Positions 49,004 to 64,000 of a stretch of DNA of 64,000 nucleotides are shown piece by piece; the first letter of the stretch is position 1, and the number at the start of each line of letters is the position of its first letter. A model generated the notes under the pieces. The model had not been told where the DNA came from, did not search any database, and was given only the letters and a program-made list of their open reading frames with translations. Position numbers and translations under genes: made by a program. The DNA comes from Syngnathus acus (taxonomy: Eukaryota > Chordata > Actinopteri > Syngnathiformes > Syngnathidae): positions 5,937,501 to 6,001,500 of the forward strand of contig NC_051103.1 in the NCBI RefSeq assembly GCF_901709675.1. Reading direction: 5' to 3'.

Positions 49004-49545
49004 CAGAATGTCGATTTACGATTTGCCAATCGATACAAAGAAGCACGATACGATATTTGCCGATATCTTAAAGCCTGCTGTGATTCATCCACGATACATC
49101 ACGATATAGTGCTCTACGATCGATATAGAACAATATCCTGATTTATAACAATTCATACGCAAAATCAACAAGGTACTGCAAACTCTTTATTTAGGAAATT
49201 ACAAAGTGCTTCCAAACGAATGACTTGAAGCCCAAAGGGGAGCGATTTTCCTCGTCTTCTTGGACAGACACTAGCCATAGCACCAGCCCAGGAGCCGCGT
49301 AGTTGTCGGCTCCCCTTTCACGTGCCTGCTCTGCTCACAACACAACACGCCGCGCACTGCTCCCGGAAAGAGGAAGCAAGCAACAATGAACTGGATTTCC
49401 AAATAAAGTCGCGTCTAATGTCCGAGGTCAAAAAACGGGCGATATAGATCGATGTTTACGTTTAGCATCGATGCCAACAAATCGTAGAGCATTATATCGA
49501 TTAATCGATTAATCGATGTGTATCGATGAATCGTTACACCCCTAG
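49004..49545. mobile_element. Degenerate DNA-transposon-like remnant rich in ATCGAT
   Basis: Both flanks are rich in ATCGAT/ATATCG words, and the right end reads ATCGTTACACCCCTAG. On the opposite strand this becomes CTAGGGGTGTAACGAT, a style of terminus common in fish hAT-like elements. No intact transposase frame remains, and no matching left inverted repeat was found, so the left border is uncertain. Confidence 0.4.
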
Positions 49546-49552
49546 TTTCAAA

Positions 49553-50570
49553 CTACTTTTAGGGTTTCTAAGAATAGGGTTTCTAACTAGGCTTTCAAAA
49601 CTAGGGTTAGGGTTTCCGACCAGGGTTTCCAAGGAGTTTTGCCATTGCTAATTAGGGTTTCAAACTAGGGTTAGGGTTTCCGACTAGGGTTTTAAACCAA
49701 GGTTAGGGTTACAAACTAGGTTTTAAAGCTAGGCTTAAGGTTTCCAACGAGGCTTTCAAACTACTTTTAGGGTTTCTAAGAATAGGGTTTCTAACTAGGC
49801 TTTCAAAACTAGGGTTAGGGTTTCCGACCAGGGTTTCCAAGGAGTTTTGCCATTGCTAATTAGGGTTTCAAACTAGGGTTAGGGTTTCCGACTAGGGTTT
49901 TAAACCAAGGTTAGGGTTACAAACTAGGTTTTAAAGCTAGGCTTAAGGTTTCCAACGAGGCTTTCAAACTACTTTTAGGGTTTCTAAGATTAGGGTTTCT
50001 AACTAGGCTTTCAAAACTAGGGTTAGGGTTTTCGACTAGGGTTTCCAAAATTAGGGTTAGGATTAGGGTTGGGGTTAGGGTTTCTAACTAGGCTTTCAAA
50101 ACTAGGGTTAGGGTTAGAGTTAGAGTTAGAGTTAGAGTTAGGGTTAGGGTTAGGGTTAGCGTTAGCGTTAGCGTTAGCGTTAGCGTTAGCGTTAGCGTTA
50201 GCGTTAGCGTTACAGTTAGAGTTAGGGTTAGGGTTAGGGTTAGGGTTAGGGTTAGGGTTAGAGTTAGGGTTAGGGTTAGGGTTAGGGTTACTAACTAGGC
50301 TTTCAAAACTAGAGTTAGGGTTAGGGTTAGGGTTTCTAACTAGGCTTTCAAAACTAGGGTTAGGGTTAGGGTTAGGGTTAGGGTTAGAGTTAGAGTTAGA
50401 GTTAGAGTTAGAGTTAGGGTTAGAGTTAGAGTTAGAGTTAGAGTTAGAGTTAGGGTTAGGGTTACTAACTAGGCTTTCAAAACTAGAGTTAGGGTTAGGG
50501 TTAGGGTTTCTAACTAGGCTTTCAAAACTAGGGTTAGGGTTTCCGACTAAGGTTTCCAAGGAGTCGTCAT
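49553..50570. repeat. Interstitial telomere-type repeat with 208-bp higher-order units
   Basis: The left part (49553-49968) is built of 208-bp units: the marker CTACTTTTAGGG recurs at 49553, 49761 and 49969. Each unit is full of degenerate (T)TAGGG words. The right part (about 50030-50560) is nearly pure hexamer repeat in blocks: GTTAGG, a block of about nine GTTAGC, and several GTTAGA blocks, interrupted by a recurring CTAACTAGGCTTTCAAAAC spacer. Because the period is a multiple of three, long false open frames appear on both strands. Confidence 0.85.
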
Positions 50571-50610
50571 AGATCAACCAGCCAATCACAAAGTGGGGGT
50601 GAGGGCTGGT

Positions 50611-51833
50611 TTAGGTACACCTAAAAATGTCGGTGTACCTAATGGAGTGTCCGAGTGACGTCACAGATCAACCAGCCAATCAGAAAGTGTCGTCTTGGGA
50701 GCTCGTTAAACACACCTGCGTGAAAAGTTTTAGCTTCTTTCACGTTCCGCAGGAGCTAAAACTTTTCACGCACCTGCACTTAACGAGGTCACTTGGAAAA
50801 CATGTTGGAACGCGGCCCCGAGGACTGGAGCTTGACACCTGTGACCTTTGACCATGATATTTCCCTAATGAAGTGGCCTGTTATTAGGTACACTTGAAAA
50901 TGGCGGTGTACCTAATGGAGTGTCCGTGTGATTCCCTCGTTAAGTGCACCTGCGTGAAAAGTTTTAGCTCCTGCAGAACGTGAAAGAAGCTAAAAGTTTT
51001 CACGCAGGTGCGCTTAACGAGGGTCACATGGAAAACATGTTGGAACGTGGCCCCGAGGACTAGAGCTTGACACCTGTGACCTTTGACCATGATATTTCCC
51101 TAATAAAGTGGCCTGTGATTAGGTACACTTGAAAATGGCGGTGTACCTAATGGAGTGTCCGTGTGATTCCCTCGTTAAGTGCACCTGCGTGAAAAGTTTT
51201 AGCTCCTGCAGAACGTGAAAGAAGCTAAAACTTTTCACGCAGGTGCGCTTAACGAGGGTCACTTGGAAAACATGTTGGAACGCGGCCCCGAGGACTAGAG
51301 ATTGACACCTGTGACCTTTGACCATGATATTTCCCTAATAAAGTGGCCTGTGATTAGGTACACTTGAAAATGGCGGTGTACCTAATGGAGTGTCTGTGTG
51401 ATTCCCTCGTTAAGTGCACCTGCGTGAAAAGTTTTAGCTCCTGCAGAACGTGAAAGGAGCTAAGTTTTCACGCAGGTGCGCTTAACGAGGGTCACTTGGA
51501 AAACATATTGGAACGCGGCCCCTTGTGGACTGGAGGTCGGCACCCCTGGTTTAAGTGAAAAGTGCCACACCCGCCCTCACCCCCACATTCTGATTGGCTG
51601 TTTGATCCGTGACGTCACTTGGACACACCATTAGGTACACCGCCATTTTCAAGTGTACCTAATAACAGGCCAGTTCATTAGGGAAAAATCATGGCCAAAG
51701 CTTAACTGAAAGTGAAAAGTGCCACACCCGCCCTCACCCCCACTTTCTGATTGGCTGGTTAATCTGTGACGTCACACGGACACTACATTAGGTACACCAC
51801 CATTTTCAGGTGTACCTAATAACTTTATGCATT
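50611..51833. mobile_element. Non-autonomous element with inverted ends and 235-bp hairpin units
   Basis: The left end (TTTAGGTACACC from 50611, followed by GTGTACCTAATGGAGTGTCC and GTGACGTCACAGAT) is the inverted counterpart of the right end (GTGACGTCAC, then GGTGTACCTAATAA at 51833). The interior is a tandem array of 235-bp units (AGGTACACTTGAAAATGG at 50886, 51121 and 51356). Each unit has a hairpin of about 35-base arms around GTGCACCTGCGTGAAAAG (50934-51023; 51169-51258; about 51404-51491), with an older-looking version at 50698-50780. A partial second right end lies at 51628-51666. There is no coding capacity. Confidence 0.65.
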
Positions 51834-51920
51834 GTTTGTACGTGTCAAGAATGTGTATTTGACTACTTGCTCTTTATTTTGGGGAACACCAACACATATT
51901 ACACAACGTAAAACACATAC

Positions 51921-52210
51921 ATATTGTCATATAAAGCAGTTAACCAAATGTCAAAAAAATAAAAAAGAATAAAACACCAGACAAGTTTTAACAGGTTTTT
52001 AATGTATATTAAAATAATAATAATAATAAAAGTAATGTGACATTGCAGTAGATATACATACACATATTGTCATATAAAGCAGTTAACCAAATGTCAGATT
52101 TTTATGTTTTAATTGGCGAATATGAAAACAAGGAATAAAACACCAGACAAGTTTTAACATAAATGTTTATTAAAAATAATATTAAAAGTACATTTCAAAC
52201 CAGCAATCCA
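51921..52210. repeat. Tandem duplication, about 143 bp
   Basis: ATATTGTCATATAAAGCAGT occurs at 51921 and again at 52064, followed in both copies by AACCAAATGTCA and later by AATAAAACACCAGACAAG. AT-rich, non-coding. Confidence 0.6.
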
Positions 52211-52315
52211 ATGTGAAATTGCAGTAGATATATTGGATAACAATATTTAGGCGTATATATGCATACACATTATTTAAAACTACATTAAACTATACATTAT
52301 ACAGTTTTCAAACAT

Positions 52316-52321
52316 TTTATT
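52316..52321 (-). terminator. Candidate polyadenylation signal for the 52446-52541 exon
   Basis: AATAAA on the minus strand, 125 bases past the candidate stop. Confidence 0.35.
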
Positions 52322-52445
52322 CTAGCTGTTATAACATACATTTGTTGTATTTACACCAGCGTTGATCTTTCTTCCAACAATAAAAGAAAGCAGAAGTGAG
52401 ATAAGTTGTCGTTCATGTTTCCTGCATGCCTTTTTAACGTGTTCT

Positions 52446-52541
52446 TCACTTGTTTTCCATGAGATGCGGCTCAGACTGTTTTTGCATGCGCAGCTCCTCG
52501 ATCAACTTTTCTGCACACACTTTGAAGAGCGGCTCAGGCTC
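52446..52541 (-). CDS. Possible terminal coding exon of an unidentified gene
   Basis: On the minus strand, an acceptor (TGTGTTCGCCAG) is followed by a 96-base open segment of 31 residues beginning EPEPLFKVCAEKLIEELRMQ and ending in TGA at 52448-52446. An AATAAA lies 125 bases beyond it (52321-52316, minus strand). The composition is protein-like, charged and helical, in contrast to the AT-rich surroundings. On the same strand upstream, about 52850-52980 has a CCAAT box (GCCAATCA) and short ATG frames that could be a first exon, but I could not join them in phase. I do not recognise the protein. It could be a small gene, the last exon of a longer one, or chance. Confidence 0.35.
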   Translation of the reverse strand, partial: EPEPLFKVCAEKLIEELRMQKQSEPHLMENK

Positions 52542-53841
52542 CTGGCGAACACACAAGCACATTCCATCAAATGTGGGCGTTAAAATCATCATTTAATGCA
52601 ATTGTTCTTTATTTAGAGTTGAAGACAGTTTCATAAATATTGTTACAGTTTAATGTTACAAATGTCATTTGTAAAATGTAATGAAAATCATGCAAGGAGT
52701 TTGGACCTGCACGATTACACACTTCACGTAACTAGCATGTTAAACGTACCGCCGGGCGACAAGATTACTGATAAACTCATTAATGAAACACTATTTTATA
52801 TTGTCAAGGAAACTATTAGTCTTACCGAGTGAAATCGAAAACATTTTAAATCCACAGAGACAAACGTAAAGCATGCAAAGACATTGTAGAGCCTTGTCTT
52901 ATTTCCGCATTGCTCGACCACATGACACTAACAAGGATTATTATTGGCGGAAGGAAATATTGATGTCGCTGGTGATTGGCTAACATTTAAAAGCTTTATC
53001 ATTGGAGATGTTCACTGACAGAAGGGGCGACAAAATTGTAGTTCCGGGAAAACCGGACGCAGAAATTGAAATACCAACTACAACCTTTAGCAAAAATAAA
53101 TTAAATGACGCTTGTCAACTCTGTCTATTTGTAAAACTAAGTATTTCTGCACAGAATAAATCGAAAGTGGCACAGACATTGTCTTTTGTATTATATCCAT
53201 GTTACCTTCTATATAAACATCCTCATTACATTTAATAACTTGCAATACAAAATGTTCCCATGGGTTGCATGCAGAACGAATTATAGCCCCATTAAATCTG
53301 TGCTGGAGAGTGACGACCCCTGCTGAGTGTTCTGTGCCGTGAATAACCAGATATATTCCATTGAGATTTGCAGAAATGATTGTCATTTACAATTAAATGT
53401 GACTCTTGACTACTCTTGTACTGTTATCAACTATATCCTATTGTCGCGTATGATTGTAATCTCTTGTATAATTGGTGTTTCATATAGCCATTTACATCTT
53501 GTGTAGTATAATAAATTACACTTCATAACAAAGGCAGACACCAACCAAAAAGTGGTTTCCAACATCAACGACAAAAATTTATTTCACTTTTACACTTTAT
53601 AAAATCAGCAATGATGCCAACTTAAACTGTGTTTATTTGTATGCGTGTGTGACAGTTTGCTTAATAAGGCATCATGCAGTCGTCTCATGTCTGGCCTTGG
53701 AAGAACACACACTTGTTACCGCTGACACCCACTTGGTGTGAAAATGCTGCCAAACAACTTCATCATTAAAGCTTCCTCCGTGATGGTGCCATGCAAAGAG
53801 GTAAGTGCACAAAAAAAAATAAGTCTTATGGTGACGTATTC

Positions 53842-53847
53842 TTTATT
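53842..53847 (-). terminator. Candidate polyadenylation signal (synuclein)
   Basis: AATAAA on the minus strand about 330 bases beyond the synuclein stop. A second copy lies near 53877-53882. Confidence 0.4.
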
Positions 53848-53894
53848 GCTCATTTAAAAGCCTTTTCTTCTCGTATTTTTTATTGCCAATTAAG

Positions 53895-53927
53895 GTGTGT
53901 ATGTGTGTGTGTGTGTGTGTGTGTGTC
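53895..53927 (+). repeat. GT microsatellite
   Basis: About sixteen GT units with one A interruption, in the 3' UTR or flank of the synuclein gene. Confidence 0.9.
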
Positions 53928-54179
53928 TCATGCATGTGTGTCTCGTTTTGTTTCCAGGATCAGGGCGCGTAATGGGGACGACATGGGAGGCGAGGGGGAT
54001 GCTGCTTCCGGAAGAGTTCCACCCGCACGGGTTTGGTTCCGGTGAAAGTCTCAAAAAAATGCATAAATAAAATGAAAGAAAAAAAAAAAAAACCACCTTG
54101 ACTCCCGCCGAGCGAGGCCGAGGGCGAAGAAGGGGAGGGAGGGAGCGAGGGGCCGCTGGAGAGTGGGCCCTGACAGGAA

Positions 54180-55437
54180 CTAATAACCCTGATAGAAGAG
54201 AGATTCGACAGTCAAGCAAAGTAATCTGAGTAAGGATGAAATATGTCATTCATCTCAAATCGAAATATCTGAATTGAAATTGATAAGAAAAATGTAGTTC
54301 CATATTTCATCTTACCTCTCCGCCTTCGCCGCCTTGTTCCATCCCTCCATATTCTCCCTGAGGGGGGAACAGAAAAGCTCAGGTGAGGCCATTTTACAGA
54401 TGCAAACAAACAGCTTGGAGAGAAATAGCTGTGAGATCAACGGTCCCCCAAGTGAGGATGCGGTCACCACGGTAACCCACCTGATTCAAAACGCCGGTGG
54501 ACGCGGCGATGTTCTCCACGCCCTCCGTGGCCGCCTGCGACACCTCGTTGGCGCCGCTGACGGCCGTGTCCGCCACGATGTTGGCCTGGTCCACGGTCCT
54601 GTTGGCCACTGGGAGGGAGACTTTATTTGAGGCCAGCTCTTAAAAGCTTCCGTCACGCGTGAATGTACCTACCGGTGTTTACTGACGACACAACGCCTTC
54701 CTTTGTCTTGTTACCTGACCAAGAGAAGCAAAGAGAAAGTTTCAACCAATCCACTTTCTAAATAAACGGATTCACGAAGCAGCCCCTCGCCACATGCCGG
54801 CCTTATGCCCGCCCGCGGACCCGCACTGCTGCATCGTACACACTCCCGCAAATCGACGCAACGATACCGCTTCTTTTTCCTCCGCTCGCGTGTTCGTGTG
54901 GCATTGCCGAAAGACGAGCATCAAAGCATGCGGATTGACTGTTGTAAGCATATAATTGGTGCATTTTGCATGTAATCCCCCCCCACCCCACCCGCTTTTT
55001 TTTACCAGTGGGAGAGGGGCCGAGTGGAAAGTGATAAGTCATCGGAGCGGCACGCAAGCGACACATGGATGAGGTGACGCAGTGCCTATCTCCCTCATCT
55101 TCACGTTGTAACCCACACTTGTGTGCCCCCCCTCCTTCAAGAGAAGGCCAAGAAAGCCTCCATGTAACCTTGAGAGGTGACTCAATAGTCCAAGGACGTT
55201 ATTGCGAATCAAATTCTCACCATTGATTTAACAGAGCAGAAAATCTCCTTTTAGCCTGTCAAATCCCGCAAGCGAGACGTTAACCAGCCTCTGCAGCACC
55301 ATTGGCGTTGTCTTACCGACATACATCACCCCTTCCTTGGTCTTGGCCGCAGCCTCCTCCATGCCGGCTTTGGTCTTCTCAGCGGCAGCCACCACCCCCT
55401 CCTTGGCCATGGAGAAGCCCTTCATGAGTGCATCCAT
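54180..55437 (-). CDS. sncg: Synuclein, gamma type
   Basis: Five coding exons on the minus strand: 55317-55437 (121 nt), 54673-54714 (42 nt), 54481-54608 (128 nt), 54316-54357 (42 nt) and 54180-54188 (9 nt, Gly-Tyr-stop). They total 342 nt, or 113 residues. The 121- and 42-nt exons are the hallmark of synuclein genes. The protein starts [20 protein letters not shown] and carries the imperfect 11-residue KTKEGV repeats ([32 protein letters not shown]) that form the lipid-binding amphipathic helix. The segment [19 protein letters not shown] is closest to gamma-synuclein. The tail [13 protein letters not shown] is short, Gly/Glu-rich and ends in Tyr, unlike the long acidic alpha and beta tails. 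Synucleins bind synaptic vesicles and assist SNARE assembly. It is probably one of two teleost gamma copies (a or b not decided). Confidence 0.92.
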
Positions 55438-55800
55438 CCTGAGGCGGGACGACACGGCTGAGCTTTCCTGCTGCGGACGCTCGGGCGAGATGCTTGACGG
55501 TGAGCGTGCGGCGAGTGCGGGATGCAAGATGTCAGTGTGTGTGCGTGATGGTGGTGAGGTCTCGACTCCGCCCCTTGCCTGCTGGATTTCGTAAAAAGGG
55601 AGGAGGGAAGCAACAGCCGGCAGCTGCGTACGCTTGACGGACGAGGTGGAGAGATGCTGCAGCATTTTCACGTCATCGGTAACACCCCTGTCCCCCCCCC
55701 CCCCCGCGTCATTAACAGTGCACAACCACCACTCGTTATTTTTATTTTTTTGCCAAGCACGTTTGGAGTATTTTGCACGCTTGTCTGATTTGATTTTTTC
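55438..55800 (-). promoter_or_regulatory. Synuclein 5' UTR and promoter region
   Basis: Immediately upstream of the synuclein ATG the DNA is GC-richer (to about 55700), with a C run at 55692-55705. No TATA box is clear on the minus strand, and the initiation site is not determinable. Confidence 0.3.
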
Positions 55801-56049
55801 CCCCCTGCTGCTTACGGTACTGAGTCGCTAGATGGTGTCGTGCGAATCAAACGCAGAAGACAGTCATAATAATGGCAAGAGTGACATCTACTGGCAAAAT
55901 AACGCAACTACTTTTGAGTGCACCTGATTTGGTCAAATGGGGAGCGGAACAGCTGATGTTTGTTACTCCGCAGTTGAAATATAATAAATGGTGTTTAATT
56001 TGATAGATGCAATGCAAGAGAAAAATCCAACATCCGTTTGATTATCAAT

Positions 56050-56490
56050 TGTTATGTCTACGACTATGGAAATACTTGACAGACCCTGTTCTGCCCTCAG
56101 AATTGTTTTCTTGATGTTAGAATTGTTTGTGTACTTAAAACTGATTTATTTAATGTATATTTTATGCTAAGAAATGTTTTCTATGTAAGAAAGCATACAT
56201 AGAGTCATTTGTCGTTCGGAAGCAAAGCGGAAACTTATTTTGAAATACACCGGAAGTTGCGCATATTTCCGTTGATGCGACTTGACAACGCATGAGTTTA
56301 AGAGACGTTCGCGTTGTTTTGTTGGACAACTTTATTATTGTTTCGAAGAAGAATACTCGTAGAAGAAACTAAGTGTTTTTGTTGTTTCACTCGTGTTTAA
56401 CACTGAATGGAAATAAAGGGAGCAAGACGCTCTGAATCCTGGCTCAAGTTTTCTATATACGAGTTTGGCTGGCTGATGAACTGTGATAAC
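56050..56490 (+). mobile_element. Possible solo LTR
   Basis: About 440 bases starting TGTTAT and ending GATAAC, with an ETS-like ACCGGAAGT near 56250, an AATAAA at 56411-56416 followed by GGGAGCAAGACGCTCTGAAT, and no coding sequence. This order (promoter-like part, polyadenylation signal, short tail) fits a retroelement LTR. No target-site duplication was found, so the call is tentative. Confidence 0.25.
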
Positions 56491-58434
56491 GTACACGAAG
56501 TTTTGCACATCTGAAACAAACACACACTTTAGATATACTTAAATATAGCTGCAACACGAACAGCACCGCAGCAGCAACACAAGTAGCACAACAGCCGTTT
56601 GTGGCTCCTACCGCGTTACACTGCAATCGACAAAACTCACCTGAGAGAAAGAAGGAAGGCTTCTGTCGACCTCTGCTGGAAAAGTCTTTGGATGAGTGAC
56701 AAACTGCAACAAAAGGCAAACGTTTGCTCGTGTGCACACTTACCCGCGGTAAAGCCAACGCATCCGGTCAGTCGGTCGGCGGAGGTTCTTTGCGACTCCA
56801 ATTGGAATCACCTGCGTGTCGGATGTGACGTTCGCCAATCCTAATGACCTTTTTGGGTTTGACCTTCCAAATAAAATCATGTCACTCTTTCACGACTTTC
56901 TTTGACATCAACCTGTTGACAAACAACTTCAACCTGATTTGGAGAAATGACTTTTCACTCTGCTTAGATGGATTCCTACTTTGGAGACATCTTTCATTTT
57001 CCTCTTCTGTTCGTTCACAAATGGTTAGGAACTATCTTCTCCACGCATGTCATTTGATTATAATTTCTTAAGGCATGCATGAAAAACTATAACATTATTT
57101 CTAATCAAAATGTTTTTATTTGGTTCTTCAAGATCTGTCGCTCTTTAAAGGTTGTTGGAGTTGTTTGTGAATTGTTTAATATGAAAACCCACGTCCGGGA
57201 AAGAAGAGTGACCACTTGGTGACGTTACTTTCTCGTTAAAATTTTATCACGTTACAATGACCACATGACGTTGTTCCACAGTTACCAAAGTTTGAGAGAC
57301 TGTTTTAAGACCCATTCTGCCCATATACTAACTTTGCGTCCAATAAAATGTGAATCGTCACGAATATTTGTTTCTTTGCTGTCTAAATCAATATCCTATC
57401 CCACGGGAAAAGGCGTTGAAGACGCTCAACTAGAGCGCTTCCGTTAATTCTGCAATTACGCTGTCACGCCTCTAGATGTCAGTGTTCTCCACTGTTTTGC
57501 AGGACTGAAGACGCTGGTTTTCTATCCTCCGTCGCCACGGAAACAAAAGTGGCGTTGGGGTTCTCACCTGGTACACACTCTGCACTACCCCAACTTTCAA
57601 ATGACAAATCCGATTGGGAAAAACAACTTTCAGAAGCATCATACAGATTGGTTTGTTTTTTTCTATTACAGCTTTTACAATCATCATTATTGTTGTCATA
57701 ATATATTCAATTATCATCACTACTCTTCATTAATATCAACTTAACCCATAAGACAATCTGTTTTTCCAAAATGTACACAAACGAGTAGCATATCTTGACT
57801 GTTCGTAATTTGAAAAGATATTTTTTTGTCTTAAGCTAAACTGAAAGTAACATCCATCTTCAAACAAAGTATGAAATGAACATATAGTTTACACGCATAC
57901 ATACTGTACATACATACAATAGCAATTGTCATAAAAAAATGATAAAAATAAAATACACACCTTTTACAAACTTCTTATATACCCAAGCTTCCACATCATT
58001 AGATGACAGACGTTCACTCGAAAATGTTTCATTTCGGCATGCATATGAACACAAATCTCGTATTTTTGCTTAAACTGTCCTGTTCGCATTTGTGCCTCTG
58101 GCGTATATTTTATGGCTTACCACCATCCTGAAGTGGGATGTTGCTAAAAGTTGGTTATCATTTATCCAATTGTCATCCAATTCAACCTGAAGGCATCGTT
58201 CTGAACAGGAGCCGATTTCCCCTTGCAAAACTATAAATTCAATGTGTCAGTATTGCCATTGCACACTCCAAAAACAAAAGTTAAATTCACAATAGGCGTT
58301 GGTCACTTTCTACAGAATCAAACAGCATCATGCCACAACAATGGATTGAGAGATAAAGACAGAGAGATGATTCAAAAGGCATCCATTCATTATAATATCA
58401 TCTGACCTCATGTACTCAGAGTCTTTGATTCTTT
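56491..58434. other. Intergenic region between synuclein and liprin-alpha
   Basis: AT-rich DNA without recognisable coding exons. The ppfia3 3' UTR enters from the right on the minus strand. A minus-strand AATAAA near 57113-57118 is one possible end for it. Confidence 0.35.

Positions 58435-64000
<5,566 letters not shown>

Noticed and set aside
50023-50589. Long open frames on both strands (Leu/Gly and Asn/Pro repeats) in the telomere-type array
   Set aside because: A hexamer repeat has a period divisible by three, so it gives stop-free frames on both strands by arithmetic. There is no start context, domain or splice signal.
49553-51500. CRISPR-like array of regularly spaced repeats
   Set aside because: The repeats are telomere-type words and 235-bp transposon units in vertebrate DNA; repeat and spacer sizes do not fit, and CRISPR arrays are prokaryotic.
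53087-53386. 99-codon minus-strand frame between the repeat array and synuclein
   Set aside because: AT-rich, with no recognisable motif and no convincing splice or start context.
56453-56758. 101-codon minus-strand frame
   Set aside because: Cys/Ser-rich translation without a domain; it overlaps the possible LTR and its flank.

Overview
The window is vertebrate nuclear DNA, almost certainly from a teleost fish. Every gene is split by GT-AG introns (one GC-AG), introns are compact, and the intergenic DNA carries fish-style repeats. Seven genes (taok2, maz, tlcd3b, pagr1, kif22, prrt2, doc2a) match a gene set that lies together in human 16p11.2. An alpha-tubulin, a gamma-type synuclein and a liprin-alpha gene complete the set. 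Exon boundaries were set by splice sites and checked by reading-phase arithmetic, and all multi-exon models close in phase except kif22 and prrt2.

Layout. 1-664 (+): 3' end of taok2. 3376-5810 (-): alpha-tubulin with a TATA promoter, divergent from maz (7596-10803, +, seven coding exons). 14674-16739 (+): tlcd3b (TLC domain), converging on pagr1 (18647-19834, -). pagr1 is head to head with kif22 (21277-24647, +), and the shared interval has two CCAAT boxes and a CHR-like site. 27437-28541 (+): prrt2. 33302-40157 (-): doc2a, ten coding exons over about 7 kb. 40.2-54.1 kb is a gene-poor, repeat-rich stretch. 54180-55437 (-): gamma-type synuclein. 58435 to the window end (-): the 3' two thirds of a liprin-alpha gene, best match ppfia3.

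The gene-poor stretch is the most unusual part. It holds tRNA-like inverted sequences, a DNA-transposon-like remnant and about 1 kb of interstitial telomere-type repeat with 208-bp higher-order units and blocks of variant hexamers. A 1.2-kb element with inverted ends follows, expanded into 235-bp units that each contain a long hairpin. These sit between the 16p11.2-type block and the synuclein/liprin block, so they may mark an old rearrangement junction. A terminal coding exon of an unidentified minus-strand gene may lie at 52446-52541.

Functionally, doc2a, prrt2, synuclein and liprin-alpha act at the presynaptic terminal. kif22 and tubulin are spindle/microtubule genes, maz and pagr1 act in transcription and chromatin, and tlcd3b acts in membrane lipid metabolism. 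This mixture reflects inherited synteny, not an operon-like unit. The literal kif22 and prrt2 sequences contain clustered 1-2 base indels that break the reading frame, while all neighbours are clean; assembly error or decay are both possible.
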